Of a DNA stretch of 64,000 nt, positions 33,932 to 46,533 are shown piece after piece (positions within the stretch are counted from its first letter, which is position 1; each line of letters starts with the position of its first letter). The DNA is from Fagopyrum homotropicum (lineage: Eukaryota > Streptophyta > Magnoliopsida > Caryophyllales > Polygonaceae): positions 142,615,981 through 142,679,980 of the forward strand of contig BSWB01000001.1 in the NCBI GenBank assembly GCA_033239125.1. The letters are read 5' to 3'. Position numbers and translations under genes: made by a program. Below the pieces are notes generated by a model that did no database searches, had not been told where the DNA came from, and saw only the letters and a program-made list of their open reading frames with translations.

Positions 33932-35817
33932 TGTTCGCTCCAAACGGTGTGTGCAAGCTTTAAATTTATAACCCTAGACTTAAGCTTAAAACAAGGATGC
34001 GAACCCGCAGTGTACGGGTCAATCGTAGTAAAAGCAAGAAAATTCCAGGGGTCGATCACAGGGACTCGGTGAAACAAAGTCAATACGGTGTGCTTATGTC
34101 AATACTAACCACAAGAGTGATTAACACAATCAAAGATGAATAAGAAGTTAATAAAACAAACATGCAATTCTAGGGATTAAGGCATCTAGTTGTGGTTCCA
34201 ACTCAAGATCTAAAGATAAGCGGACAAAGCTGAGATTTTTGCAAGGGGAAGGTGTTACTAAAGTGGAGTAGATTACCGGGTAAGTCTCACTACTCACTAA
34301 TCCAAAACCGTAACTCCTATTACCGGGTAAGTCTCAAGGAATCAAGGTAAAGAACTATAACCTCAAACTTACACACCATCTAAGGGAATAGAATCAACCT
34401 TTACCGGGTAAGTCTCAGGCTAACTCACAAAGATGGGACGGAAGCACACTCAAACCCCAATAAAGGATAAACCTTTATTACCTACACTTATGATCTTAGG
34501 TACACAAACTAAGGAATTACCGGGTAAGTCTCATCCTAAGCTTGCATTGAACCAGGAAGGTGTAATAAGAATAGGATTTAGCAAACTCTAACACTTAACT
34601 CTCAATTTTAGGTCGGATAAGTCACCTCGGTCAGAAGAATTCCACCCCGGCCGAGATGTTCATCAACCGAACGAGATGCTTAGGGTTAAGGTTAAAGACT
34701 CGAACTTTCAGGATCCTACTGGAATCTAAGATTATTCTATCATTGTTTTTCCCACAACCTTCAGCTAATCACCCTAGAATCGCACAAGGAAATTAGCCAC
34801 TCATCATCATTATGAAAGTATTAAATATAAGGAAAGAAGGTGAATATTTGAACAAAGAAGAATTTAATGAAAAGACTTCAATAACTTAATCAAATATCAC
34901 AACAAAGCGTTCCTTGGATAGCAATCCAAAAAGACAAGACAACAAGTGAGGGAATTGAAGACAATCTTACAAAACCCTCCAAAAAGCTATAAAAGCTATA
35001 GACTTCAATCTTCCTTCAACCTTCAAAAAGGTTCTTCGAATCTCTCCCAACTGGAGTAGGCTGCTGCTGCTGCGTGCTATAAACCCTGATCGACGGTATA
35101 GCGTGATTGTATGCGGGATCCGAAGATCTGTGATCCGTAGATCCGATGATGGTTGAATTGTGGAAAATCCAACCCTTTATATAGGAGCATTATCTTCCAA
35201 AGATAAGATATCTTAAAAAGATAATTTCCTAATAAAATATATCTTATCTCTCAAAATAAATATCTTCCTAAGATAATTTTATAGGAAATATCTTAAAATA
35301 TAATTTCCTAATAAAATATAACTTATCTCTAAAATAGATCTCCCAAATATATGATTCTGCATATCTCCTTCCTTCTAGGAGCCAAGCCCAAAAATATAAG
35401 ATTACTTTCCAAGTTTAAAAGATCTCCTTCAAGAATAAAATATTCTCGCCGCGTCCTAGGTGTTCGCCTCGGTCGAGTCGGCGTCTCTGGATCACCTCGG
35501 TCGAGGTGAATCTGTGGTCAACCGAGGTGACTCACAACTGAATGTGAAATCTCTCAAAACTGGTCCAAAGTAAATCTTTAATCCATGGCTATGCTCCCTG
35601 GATGTAGCTCCAAATGACTAATGACTCCTTTTGCTCCTTTTTGATGCAAAACGTACCATATTACCTGTAATTACAACGAAACTAGGTGTAGACCTCGATT
35701 CTCGCAAAGGTAGATGAAATGGTAATAGAATCACATATTATACATACAAACATGCAGATTTTTGAAGATAAAACGTCCAAACAAACCCCAAAATATAGAC
35801 TATAATTCATGCTATCA
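33932..35817 (-). repeat. LTR 3 (3' LTR of element I, 1886 bp)
   Basis: Ends TGTTCG and CTATCA; the right side abuts the PPT at 35818. Same length as the solo LTR of unit 1. It is longer than the E LTRs mainly because of a repeated AT-rich block near 35208-35330. Confidence 0.93.
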
Positions 35818-37569
35818 AAATACCCCATACTTAGCCCTTGCTTGTCCCCAAGCAAGTTCCGCATATAGAAGACAAGATAGAATGGATTATAAGTCAATAA
35901 AATCAATGAAAAAGTCTTTCAAAAACATTTTATGGTGTGCAACTATCATAGATCACTCTAAGAGAGTACTTCCTGGAAATTAAAAACTCAATATGCTCAA
36001 AACATTTTATAAATATAGAAAAGTTGTTCATCTTTGCATAAAATCATAGAATGCAAAATAATTCATAATTATCAAAATTAATCATGTATAATCCAGTTTA
36101 AACCACTAAGTCAATCAACAAGCTCAAGGTCTCAAGGGCTTCCCAAAAGAAAAGGTCAAGAAACGTGTAGGGTAGGGATGTATGTAAGGTAATGTGGTGA
36201 TAGAGTCCGGGAAAAGGATGAACTTCACTTCCACTTTGACTTGCAACATCTTCCACCAATAAGCTTTGCTTATTCCACTTTTTTTTTTCTTTTTACTTTA
36301 CTTTTTGGGATGCATGGACAGAGGTGCACAATAACCGAAGCCTACGAAATCTGCAATCATCAATTTCTCGAGATGCATCAAACCCTTGATGCACATACCA
36401 TGACCCGTTAGGAATATCGCTCAATCCGACTTTGGCAAGACACAAACACCCGGCTATGTGAATGGTGCCGAGTTACTCATCTTCATGATTGACTTCCCCA
36501 AACCTATTATTACTTTCTAGCACTTTCACTTCCAGCCAACTTCTCAACTTTAACTTCACTTGCTTTTACCACTTCGCTTGCTTCCAAATTCCCGGATAGG
36601 TAAAGGGAGGCAAAATGTATATGAGGGGCTAAGCATGATCAAGAAGAAGAAGAGAGAAGAATGAATTGCCTTGGTCTTTCCAGGAAGAAAGTGAGAGAAC
36701 TTATCTTGTGGTGTCAACCTTCAAATTCAACATAATTTGGATAAAAACAAAGTATTAAACATGCCAATAATTTCAAACAAAGCATTTAGCAACTTAAACA
36801 TATTATAAAACCTTTCAAACACATAAAGAATTTAAAACCAGTCAGTAAACAAGATCTTCACTGAGGTCATATCCAGATAAGTAACAAAAAATCGTTTTCG
36901 AAAACTCTCAGTTAACCCACCTCGGTCGAGGTGTTCTTGGTTCAACCGAGGTGAAACGCCTCGTTTGGCCAAGACTCTCCCCGGTCGAGGTCAAAAAAAA
37001 AAAAAAATTTTAAAAACCATTTTTATTTCAGTTTCGACGTTTTTCTCAATCAAATAACCTATAGGTATGCATGTAGTCTCAGATAAACACATAGATGCAA
37101 AAGTGAAGCATAAATATAGATATCCGGTCAAAGTAGCATACAATCATCCATAGTCAAATAACATATCCGCATACCCCATACTTGGGACACACTGTCCCAG
37201 TGGGTCAAAATAAGTCTAAGGACAGGATACTCACCGAACATAGCTAAACTGCATGAAGGAGTAAGAAACAACTCCCAGAAATGACCATCTCGGTTGGCGA
37301 AGCACATCTCGGTCGAAATTTTCTGACAGTACCCGAGATGTATCTCAGTAAAGCTCGTTTCCTCAACTTCTCGAAATTTTGTTCTTCCAGTGTAGCTCCT
37401 GAACTGTGATCCTTCCTTTTGGAATACCTGGTTGTTGTCTAGAGGAAAACAAAAACAAAGCAACTATCTAAACTAAACTAGAAGAGGGAGAAGAAAGCAA
37501 TACCTTGGGTTGCCTCCCAAGAAGCGCTTGGTTTAAGGTCGCTAGCTGGACCATACGGCATGGGATTAC
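35818..37569 (-). other. 3' region of element I
   Basis: Family A 3' UTR with PPT, GGGA-loop hairpin, motif cluster (about 36920-36990) and PPT-like motif near 37175. It runs, with ORF-1 deleted, directly into the post-pol spacer (motif half-sites at about 37290-37350) and the hairpin at 37504-37521. The spacer resembles that of element H (50640-50800) more than that of E. Confidence 0.75.
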
Positions 37570-38652
37570 TCAATGCACTTCGAATGTCGTGGAGTGCTCA
37601 TCACATCCGTAAAAATCTTCCAAGAAGGTTCCGGTTCCTAACTTCACCGGCAAATGGTAAGATCTCCCACGTATAAGCCTGTACGGTTTGATTCTCACCG
37701 GAATTCGTCTAGCCTTCCTGCACTTCAATGGGACATAATTTAGCCTTGCGTCCCATCCTTTCCTTGATCGAGAAAACAATTTCTCGAGAATCATAGCAGC
37801 TTCCCCATCTATAGCTTGGGGATGGTACAGGGTCCTGAGCATGCGAGGGACCCCATACTTGAACAAGAGACTCTTCATCGCCTTAGCGGTGTAGTGCTTG
37901 CCAACTCCACTCCTCATGATCCGAGGAGCTTCTTCTTCCAACAATTTCAAAGAAGACTTCATCTTGATCTTTGGAGGTTCTTTCGGAAGAGACCTCCAAC
38001 TCTCCGGTGCTTTCCTGAAAAACTCAGAAATTTTAATAGGGATTTCGAATGGAGTAAGAGAATTTACCTTGTAAAGTTCTCCAAAGCTCGGATCAGGTTT
38101 CATGTTAGGTTGATAACCAACACATGAAATCTCTCTCAACTCAGTTGATCTTTCTTCCACCTTGGTCACAATCTCAGTAATTTGACCAAGGTTCTCTTCA
38201 TCTTCTGCTTTCATTTTTGCAGATTCTTCCATCTCGGCCGAGATCTCTTCCACTTCGACCGAGGTCTCAACAGTCAGATCGAGACCTTCCATATCCTCCT
38301 CTTCCTCAAAAGCTTCAGGAGAAACTTCCGGTTCGACCAAAGGAATGCTTGGAACGTGCAACACTTCCTTATGCTCCTCTTTCGGCTTAGCATAGGATAG
38401 GGTGCTTTCCTTGAGCTCCTCCACCTTCTTCATCAACTTCTCCAATCTTGATTCGAGAGAGTCTTCAAAAGGTTGCTTATAAAAGTTTTTAGGGACATGC
38501 AGTTCATCCCACATTGCAAGTTCACGCTGAATGACCTCTTCTCTTTCCCATTCATTGTTGAACCAATAGAAGGAGTACTTCTCCTCCAAGTATTCATAAT
38601 GGTCCGCCCTAGCACTTTGCCTTGCTATCCAGGCTGGATCAAATGTAGTCAT
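37570..38652 (-). CDS. Chimeric 360-aa ORF with a degenerate integrase-core segment
   Basis: A single uninterrupted frame from ATG 38652, in the place of gag-pol. Residues about 1-60 (Trp/Tyr-rich, FYWFNNEWEREEVIQREL) match nothing I recognise. About 60-180 is highly acidic and Glu-rich, including family motif copies read as TSVEVEEISAEME (CTCGGCCGAG at 38233-38242). About 250-340 aligns with integrase: GKHYTAKAMKSLLFKYGVP, LYHPQ, SRSRKGWDARL, YRLIRGRSYHLPVKL. In B1 integrase the corresponding D of SDGGKHF and E of GQVEISNRK are catalytic; here they are replaced, by G and A in my alignment, so it should be catalytically dead. An open frame with lost active-site residues may mean a retained structural role, or simple youth. 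Function unknown. Confidence 0.7.
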   Translation of the reverse strand: MTTFDPAWIARQSARADHYEYLEEKYSFYWFNNEWEREEVIQRELAMWDELHVPKNFYKQPFEDSLESRLEKLMKKVEELKESTLSYAKPKEEHKEVLHVPSIPLVEPEVSPEAFEEEEDMEGLDLTVETSVEVEEISAEMEESAKMKAEDEENLGQITEIVTKVEERSTELREISCVGYQPNMKPDPSFGELYKVNSLTPFEIPIKISEFFRKAPESWRSLPKEPPKIKMKSSLKLLEEEAPRIMRSGVGKHYTAKAMKSLLFKYGVPRMLRTLYHPQAIDGEAAMILEKLFSRSRKGWDARLNYVPLKCRKARRIPVRIKPYRLIRGRSYHLPVKLGTGTFLEDFYGCDEHSTTFEVH

Positions 38653-38950
38653 CGGAAATCCTGAAAACTACAAAACTCATAGAAAGAGTAGTTAGTAGCA
38701 ACAGGGGCAAGTGCCCCAAAAGCAAACCGCAACCGGCTCGGTCTAGACCAAGTCCCCGGCAACGGCGCCAAAAACTTGTTCTTTGGCGAAACTCTGTTCC
38801 GTTGCCGGAACAAGAACTTCGTATGTACCTAAGAACAAACCTGCAAGAACACTCAAGAAAAGTGGTTAGTAGACACGGGGGCAAGTGCCCCAAAGAGCAA
38901 ACCGTACCGGCTCGGTCTAGACCAAGTCCCCGGCAACGGCGCCAAAAACT
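38653..38950 (-). other. Duplicated leader of element I with two tRNA-Asp PBSs
   Basis: PBS at 38927-38944 next to LTR 4 and a second identical 18-mer at 38753-38770. Each is followed on the minus strand by the same leader stretch (GACTTGGTCTAGACCGAGC). Between them lies an inverted repeat at 38796-38811 that in the minus-sense RNA gives stem GTTCCG/CGGAAC with loop GCAA. Confidence 0.85.
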
Positions 38951-40607
38951 TGTTCGCTCCAAACGGTGTGTGCAAGCTTTAAATTTATAACCCTAGACTT
39001 AAGCTTAAAACAAGGATGCGAACCCGCAGTGTACGGGTCAATCGTAGTAAAAGCAAGAAAATTCCAGGGGTCGATCACAGGGACTCGGTGAAACAAAGTC
39101 AATACGGTGTGCTTATGTCAATACTAACCACAAGAGTGATTAACACAATCAAAGATGAATAAGAAGTTAATAAAGCAAACATGCAATTCTAGGGATTAAG
39201 GCATATAGTTGTGGTTCCAACTCAAGATCTAAAGATAAGCGGACAAAGCTGAGATTTTTGCAAGGGGAAGGTGTTACTAAAGTGGAGTAGATTACCGGGT
39301 AAGTCTCACTACTCACTAATCCAAAACCGTAACTCCTATTACCGGGTAAGTCTCAAGGAATCAAGGTAAAGAACTATAACCTCAAACTTACACACCATCT
39401 AAGGGAATAGAATCAACCTTTACCGGGTAAGTCTCAGGCTAACTCACAAAGATGGGACGGAAGCACACTCAAACCCCAATAAAGGATAAACCTTTATTAC
39501 CTACACTTATGATCTTAGGTACACAAACTAAGGAATTACCGGGTAAGTCTCATCCTAAGCTTGCATTGAACCAGGAAGGTGTAATAAGAATAGGATTTAG
39601 CAAACTCTAACACTTAACTCTCAGTTTTAGGTCGGATAAGTCACCTCGGTCAGAAGAATTCCACCCCGGCCGAGATGTTCATCAACCGAACGAGATGCTT
39701 AGGGTTAAGGTTAAAGACTCGAACTTTCAGGATCCTACTGGAATCTAAGATTATTCTATCATTGTTTTTCCCACAACCTTCAGCTAATCACCCTAGAATC
39801 GCACAAGGAAATTAGCCACTCATCATCATTATGAAAGTATTAAATATAAGGAAAGAAGGTGAATATTTGAACAAAGAAGAATTTAATGAAAAGACTTCAA
39901 TAACTGAATCAAATATCACAACAAAGCGTTCCTTGGATAGCAATCTAAAAAGACAAGACAACAAGTGAGGGAATTGAAGACAATCTTACAAAACCCTCCA
40001 AAAAGCTATAAAAGCTATAGACTTCAATCTTCCTTCAACCTTCAAAAAGGTTCTTCGAATCTCTCCCAACTGGAGTAGGCTGCTACTGCTGCGTGCTATA
40101 AACCCTGATCGACGGTATAGCGTGATTGTATGCGGGATCCGAAGATCTGTGATCCGTAGATCCGATGATGGTTGAATTGTGGAAAATCCAACCCTTTATC
40201 TAGGAGCATTATCTTCCAAAGATAAGATATCTTAAAAAGATAATTTCCTAATAAAATATATCTTATCTCTCAAAATAAATATCTTCCTAAGATAATTTTA
40301 TAGGAAATATCTTAAAAGATAATTTCCTAATAAAATATATCTTATCTCTAAAATAGATCTCCCAAATATATGATTCTGCATATCTCCTTCCTTCTAGGAG
40401 CCAAGCCCAAAAATATAAGATTACTTTCCAAGTTTAAAAGATCTCCTTCAAGAATAAAATATTCTCGCCGCGTCCTAGGTGTTCGCCTCGGTCGAGTCGG
40501 CGTCTCTGGATCACCTCGGTCGAGGTGAATCTGTGGTCAACCGAGGTGACTCACAACTGAATGTGAAATCTCTCAAAACTGGTCCAAAGTAAATCTTTAA
40601 TCCATGG
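38951..40607 (-). repeat. LTR 4 (5' LTR of element I), truncated
   Basis: Begins TGTTCGCTCC after PBS and spacer and matches the solo LTR to CCATGG at 40607. About the last 230 bp are missing, replaced by the repair scar. Confidence 0.9.
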
Positions 40608-40660
40608 GCGCTATCTATCTGTGGTCAACCGAGGTGACTCACAACCGAGGTGACCTTCTC
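40608..40660 (-). other. Deletion junction with templated filler
   Basis: After CCATGG of LTR 4 comes GCGCTATCTATCTG, copied from ORF-1 at about 40675-40688. It runs into CTGTGGTCAACCGAGGTGAC and CTCACAAC, copied from LTR 4 near 40530-40556, and then ORF-1 sequence resumes at ACCTTCTCC. Unit 1 shows the unrearranged order. Confidence 0.82.
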
Positions 40661-41152
40661 CCTGGAATCTCCAGGGCGCTATCTATCTGCGTGCTCAACA
40701 ACATGGGCAATCTGCCCCCAGAACTCCCTAGCTACTGATCGGGAGGGGAAATCAATGGCGGTGGGCTGCGGAAAGCCGAAAATATCTCTCCAATACTCGA
40801 GCGGCACTAAGAAGTTTCGGTTCATCAACCGGTACTTCACAGACTGCTCTGTGGGAAGGTAGGTGAAGGAGCTAACGAACTCTAGGGTCGGCTCCAAGTA
40901 GGCTGGGGCTCGGATCTCAGTAAACTGATCCAGCCCAACTGTAGAAATCATCCTCCTAAGGTCTCCATCTACCCCTAGGCAATCAAAAGCGGACACGTCC
41001 AGGAAGCGAGGTGCAATCACTGGACGGCCAGAAATACGGTCATAATCCACCTGGTGTCGCTCGTGGATCACCGGGCGGTAAGGTCGGGAAGAAGAGGAAG
41101 AAGGGGAAGGTGAGGATCTATCTCTGAGGGCAAGGTGGCGTTCAGAACTCAT
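40661..41152 (-). pseudogene. ATHILA ORF-1-like gene of E unit 2, N-terminal half
   Basis: Starts at ATG 41152 (MSSERHLALRDRSS) and carries PRFLDVSAFDCLGVDGDL, EFVSSFTYLP and REFWGQIAHVVEHADR before the scar. It is near-identical to 23988-24461. The part encoding the segment next to the AACCC site is deleted. Confidence 0.87.
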
Positions 41153-41972
41153 TTTCAATTCAGTCACTGTCAGATCACCTCGGTCACTGACAACTCTCAG
41201 GAATCACCTCGGCCGAGGCACAGCTCGACTGGACCGAGGCGGCGAACTGGATCTAATTTCCTCAAAAAATTTAGTTCTTTTCCCCCAAAAATCACTACAA
41301 CTGCTTCCTATGGGGTACTTAAGCCTTTCCTCAGCAGATGCAAGGGCAACCAAAGCCCAAATCGAAGCGAATAAACGAGTTAGGGTTCGGTTTCGTTTTT
41401 ACCTCGTTTTGGCCGAATCGTTCGATTTCTTCGCAGATCTGTACTTGCAATGGGATCCTCTATGCCTTAATCGCAGTTTGGAAGCGGAAATCTTCGAAAA
41501 CGAGCAAGAATCGAAGAAGCGAGGTGGGAGAGCGCCGCGGTCGAGTCGAAATAGGTAAAAAGTGAAAAAAGAAAATTTTCCCCCTTTTATATTGTTTCTG
41601 GAACTGCTGTCACCTCGGTCGAGATGGTCTCGACTGGACCGAGGTGGTACGGACCGAGGTGGTTCTGCAGAAACCTTAGTCGCCTCGGTTGCTCAAGAAT
41701 CAGCTCGGTCGAGGTGGTCTCGACTGGACCGAGGTGTCTCAGTCAAACTTCGTCTTCTCGAATTCTCGAACTTCTGTTCTTCCAGTTATGCTCCTGATTG
41801 GTTCTCCTTCCTTAGCTGTAACCTGTTATCTGTCTAGGACGCCAAAAACAAACAAAACAAAGCAAAAGCAAACTATCTAAGCTAAACTAGAAAAAGGGAA
41901 AAGAAAGCAATACCTTGGGTTGCCTCCCAAGAAGCGCTTGATTTAAGGTCGCTAGCTGGACCATAATGCGTC
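41153..41972 (-). promoter_or_regulatory. Spacer between pol and ORF-1, unit 2
   Basis: Copy of 24462-25281: motif clusters, TATA box on the minus strand near 41585-41591, and post-pol hairpin at 41914-41931. No gene. Confidence 0.58.
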
Positions 41973-44900
41973 TTAAACGAGATGGGAGGTACCCTCACCC
42001 CATACTTCACCTCCATCGTGGGGTGAAGTAAGTAAATCTATCAAACGCTCCAACAAGTGTAAGTGCTCATCGGGGAATGAGTCGTCTATGGGCGGGTCGT
42101 CCTTCTCACGTGAAGATGCAGGTAGCCGGCTGAGGTGATCCGCAACAGAATTCTCGGATCCCTTCTTCTCGCGGATCTCTAGGTCAAACTCTTGAAGCAA
42201 GAGAATCCATCGAATAAGGCGTGGCTTGGCATCTTTCTTAGCCAACAAGTAACGAATGGCTGCATGGTCGGTGTAGACAATGACTTTCGCCCCAACTAAG
42301 TAGGAACGAAATTTCTCGAAAGCGTATACAACCGCCAATAACTCCTTCTCGGTGGTAGCGTAGTTGCGTTGTGCTACATCTAGCGTCTTGCTAGCATAGT
42401 AGATGGCGGTGGTCCGTCCATCCTTCTTTTGCCCAAGCACCGCTCCTACGGCTACATCACTAGCATCACACATGATCTCAAAGGGCAAGGTCCAATCTGG
42501 AGGTTGGATAATGGGAGCGGAGATCAATGCTTCCTTAATCCTGTAAAAAGCATCAAGACACTCCTGCGAAAACTCAAAAACAACATCTTTGTTCAAGAGG
42601 TTAGCTAGTGGTTTAGAAATCTTGGAGAAATCCTTGATGAATCTCCTGTAGAAACCTGCATGCCCGAGAAAGCTCCTCACACCTTTAACAGAGCAAGGGG
42701 GAGGGAGTTTCTCAATAGTCTCGATCTTAGCGCGATCAACCTCAATACCTCGATTAGAAACGAGGTGTCCTAGCACAATGCCTTCATTAACCATAAAATG
42801 ACACTTCTCCCAATTCAAAACGAGATTAGTGTCTTCACGTCTTTTAAGCACTAAAGAAATGTTAGATAGGCAATCATCAAAGGAGGATCCATATACGGAA
42901 AAATCATCCATAAATACCTCCATGATATTCTCTATGTACTCGGAAAAGATGGCCATCATGCATCGCTGGAAGGTAGCGGGTGCATTGCACAATCCAAATG
43001 GCATCCTCTTGTAAGCAAACGTCCCCCATGGACAAGTGAAGGTGGTCTTCTCCTAATCATCCGAATGGATAGGAATTTGGAAGAATCCACTGTAACCGTC
43101 TAAGTAGCAAAAGTGTGAATGATGGGCCAACCGCTCGAGCATTTGATCGATGAAGGGAAGTGGAAAATGGTCCTTCCGTGTGGCCGTGTTCAACTTCCTA
43201 TAGTCGATGCAAACCCTCCAGCCTGTGACGGTCCTAGTTGGGATCAACTCGTTGTTCTTATTCGTCACAACGGTCATCCCTCCTTTCTTCAGAACTACAT
43301 GCACCGGGCTAACCCACTTGCTGTCCGAGATAGGATAAATCATACCTGCATCCAACAACTTAAGAATTTCCTTCTTCACAACCTCTTTCATGATCGGATT
43401 TAACCGTCTTTTAGGTTCCCGTGAAGTCTTATGATTGTCCTCCATTAGAATTCTATGCATGCAGAAAGAAGGCTTAATGCCAATAAGATCTTCCGTGGTA
43501 TAGCCTATAGCCTTTTGATGCTTTCTCAGGACATGCATTAATTTAGTCAATTCAGATTCGGAAAAGGAAGCATTGACAATAACAGGATAAGTAGAATCCG
43601 GTCCAAGAAAGACATACCTTAAGTGACAAGGGAGTTGTTTAAGCTCCACTACTGGGGGTGCTTTCTGAGGGGGATCCTTGCTTCCTCCTTCCAGTGGGAT
43701 GGATTCAGAAAACTGGACTTTCAGAAGTCTCAGTTGACATCATCTCGCCATCGACCTCGGTCGAGGCGCAGAGGCGTTGACCCAGATGTTCTTCGGTCGC
43801 CTCGCTCAGTCCAGAAAGTGCCTCGGTCGAGGTACTGCAATTGGAACCGAAATTGGAGATCTTCGTCTCCTGGATTAGCTTCTCAGTTTTTGCTCCTGGA
43901 TCCTCTTCCAGTGCCTTTAAGCTCCGTATATCTGCATCACAAGAAGCATCTATACCTTCCTCCATTAAACTGAAGCTAATAACTCTTTCGAGTGGATCGT
44001 TAATAAGGAAAAAGCTCACCAATTCTCTTGATTCTTCTTCATCGTAGATGTTGAAGATATCATCATTTAGCTGCTCCCCTTTCATGGCTGCAAGCAATGC
44101 AAACTCCACCTCATCGCCACCAACGTTGAATTTCAACTTGGCGTTCTTGCAATCCACGTTGCAACCCGAAGTTGCTAGAAATGGTCTCCCGAGAATAATA
44201 GGAACAGGATAATCTGCGGAAATGTCAAGTACAACAAAATCTATAGGTAGATAGAAGTTACCTAACTTGACTGGAACGTCCTCCAAGATGCCCACGGGAT
44301 GGGTGATGGAGCGGTCCGCCATATAAAGTCGAATCTTGACCGGCTTGGGCTCTCCAAGTCCGATCTTCACACATAGCTCCAGCGGAATGATGCTCACGCT
44401 GGCTCCTAGATCGCAAAGGACTTCACAGGTAACATCCCCAACTTGAATGGGAATGCCAAACGAGCCGGGATCTCTTAACTTAGGTGGCATCTTCTCCTTC
44501 ATGATTTGAATAAGCTCCGAGGATTTAGATGTCATCCTAACTTCACCAAAGTCTTCCAGTTTCCTCTTCCTTGATAGGATCTCCTTCAAGAACTTCCCAT
44601 AGGCGGGCATTCCTAGAATGGCATCAAGGAAAGGAATGTTAATATGCAGCTTATTCATCAAGTCAAGGAACTTACCAAAGTGCTTGTCTAGATGTGCTCT
44701 GGCCCTTGACTGGGGGAATGGAAGTGGTGGTTTGTATGCAGGAGGTGGAATATAAACTTCAGTTTTCCCCTCCGCTTTCTGTGGCTCCACCTCAGTTTGC
44801 ATCTCGGTCGAAGTGTTCTTCGACTGCATCTGGACCGAGGTGGTCTTCGTCGGTACTGGCACCGACCGAGGCACTGGATCTGCAGTTTTCAGTCCACTCC

Positions 44901-46533
44901 TCGTAGTTATGGCCATGATCTGGCCCTTAGGGTTGCTTTCCGTCCTTGTTGGAAGCTTCCCTGGATCTCTTGGTGCCTCATTCGCCCTACTTGCAAGTTG
45001 TTGTTCAAAGGCCTTTTGGGCCTTCGAAAATGAAGTCATAGAAGTCTCCATAGCACTAAGCTTGATCAAGATGGCCTCCAGAACTGCATCTTTTTTTTCT
45101 GGCTGAGACGAACTTGATCCTTGCCCTTGGCTTTTCAATGGAGTAGAAGAAGAAGAAGAAGAAGAAGAAGAAGAAGAAGAAGAAGAAGAAGAAGGGGAAG
45201 AGAGGAAAGGGTTAGAGGAATCGTTAGAATTGGAGTTTGAATGATTGTTACCGTTATTTTGGTTGTTCGCCCTCCAGTTGTTGCTATTAGATCCTCTATT
45301 GTTGTTGTAATTGTTGTTTCGGGGACCGTTGTTGTTGTTATGGTACCCGTTGTTGTTGTTCCTTTGCCCTTGCTCTTCCTTTTTGGTTTGAGCAACCAAG
45401 AGTTCCTTCAATTGCTTCACGTCATTCTTCAAAGACGTGAGTTGATTGTTGTTGGGCTGAGTTTCTTGGAAGTTAACTCTTTTAACTCCACCTTCAGCTC
45501 CTTGGTGGGTGTACTTCTCCATATGCAAGGCTTGCTTCTCGATGAAGTCCCAAGCCTCGTCAATCGCCATGTCCATGAAGGTACCGGCGGAGAGTAGTTG
45601 GAGATTGAACTGGGTGCTTCCGTCCAGTCCCTTGAAGTATATCTCCAATAACTCTAGCTTTGGAATCCCATGATGTGGGCAATCCAAAAGAATGTCCTTG
45701 AACCGCTTCCATGACTTGGACAAACTCTCCTTGTCCTTCATAATGAAAGCGTTGATCTTTCCTCTCATTTCAGCGGTTTTTGAGGGGGGAAAGAATTTCG
45801 TCAATAATTCTGTAGTCATCTCCTCCCATGTGCTGATTTTCCCTGGAGGAAGAGATTGATACCAAGTAAGAGCTCTATCTTTTAAAGAAAAGTAAAAAGG
45901 TCTTAGCTTGTAGTTGTTGTTTTCAATTCTCGGAGGTCTCAAGGTTTCCATCAAGATCTCATAGTTCTGAAGATGTTGATGTGGTGATTCCTTTTCTAGC
46001 CCTCCGAATTGGCATTGGCGAATCATGGATAGAACTTGCGGTCGAAGTTCATAGTCATGGTCCGCCGGATCTCCTAGGTTGACTCCTGGACGCCTCAGTT
46101 GTTGGTTGGGGTCCATCCTTTGACCTAGGGTTTGTGGGATTCCTGCAAGAAGAACATCTCGGACTGGCCTCCGAAGTGGAAGTACATCGGCCGGGGCGTC
46201 AGGTACTGGAACCTGCCTCGGTCGAGGGTCAGCGACTGGGACCTGCATCGGTCAAGGATCAACTAGTGGATCTTCCCTCGGTCGAAGTAGAACCTGATCT
46301 CTTATAGCTGCCATATCTGCTTCGATTGCTTCAGTCCTGATGCGAGTTTCTTCCTTCTCTCGCCTTAGCTCTTCCCTGTTGAGGCGTAGCAGCTCTAACG
46401 CCTCTTTCAATTCGGCCTCAAGATCGCGGTTGTCTTGTTGGGCCATCTTCGCTTCTCTTAAGCGTCGCTTGTATGTCTTTTCTGGTTCGGGATCGTAAGG
46501 AACGATTTCCTTCCCAGTGCGGGTTCTTCGCAT
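41973..46533 (-). pseudogene. gag-protease-RT-RNase H of E unit 2, integrase missing
   Basis: Near-identical to the unit 1 copy, with fewer lesions. TGA at 46249-46251 lies in the gag tail (shared with unit 1), then one frame of 847 codons covers gag and protease. A 1-bp insertion leads to a stop near 43705, and amber TAG at 43053-43055 lies inside RT. The poly-Ser microsatellite near 45147-45194 is longer than in unit 1. RT (FMDDFSVYG) and RNase H residues are intact. It ends EVWGEGTSHLV, directly followed by the post-pol spacer, with no integrase. Confidence 0.92.

Larger units (their letters stand above)
33932..40607 (-). mobile_element. Element I: non-autonomous family A element with a chimeric ORF
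   Basis: LTR 3 (33932-35817), an internal region of about 3.1 kb, and truncated LTR 4 (38951-40607), inserted in ORF-1 of unit 2 at AACCC. The internal region has the family PPT, 3' UTR, post-pol hairpin and leader. It lacks ORF-1, and one 360-codon ORF replaces gag-pol. The leader is duplicated, giving two PBSs. The right end and its target duplication are lost at a deletion scar. Confidence 0.88.
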
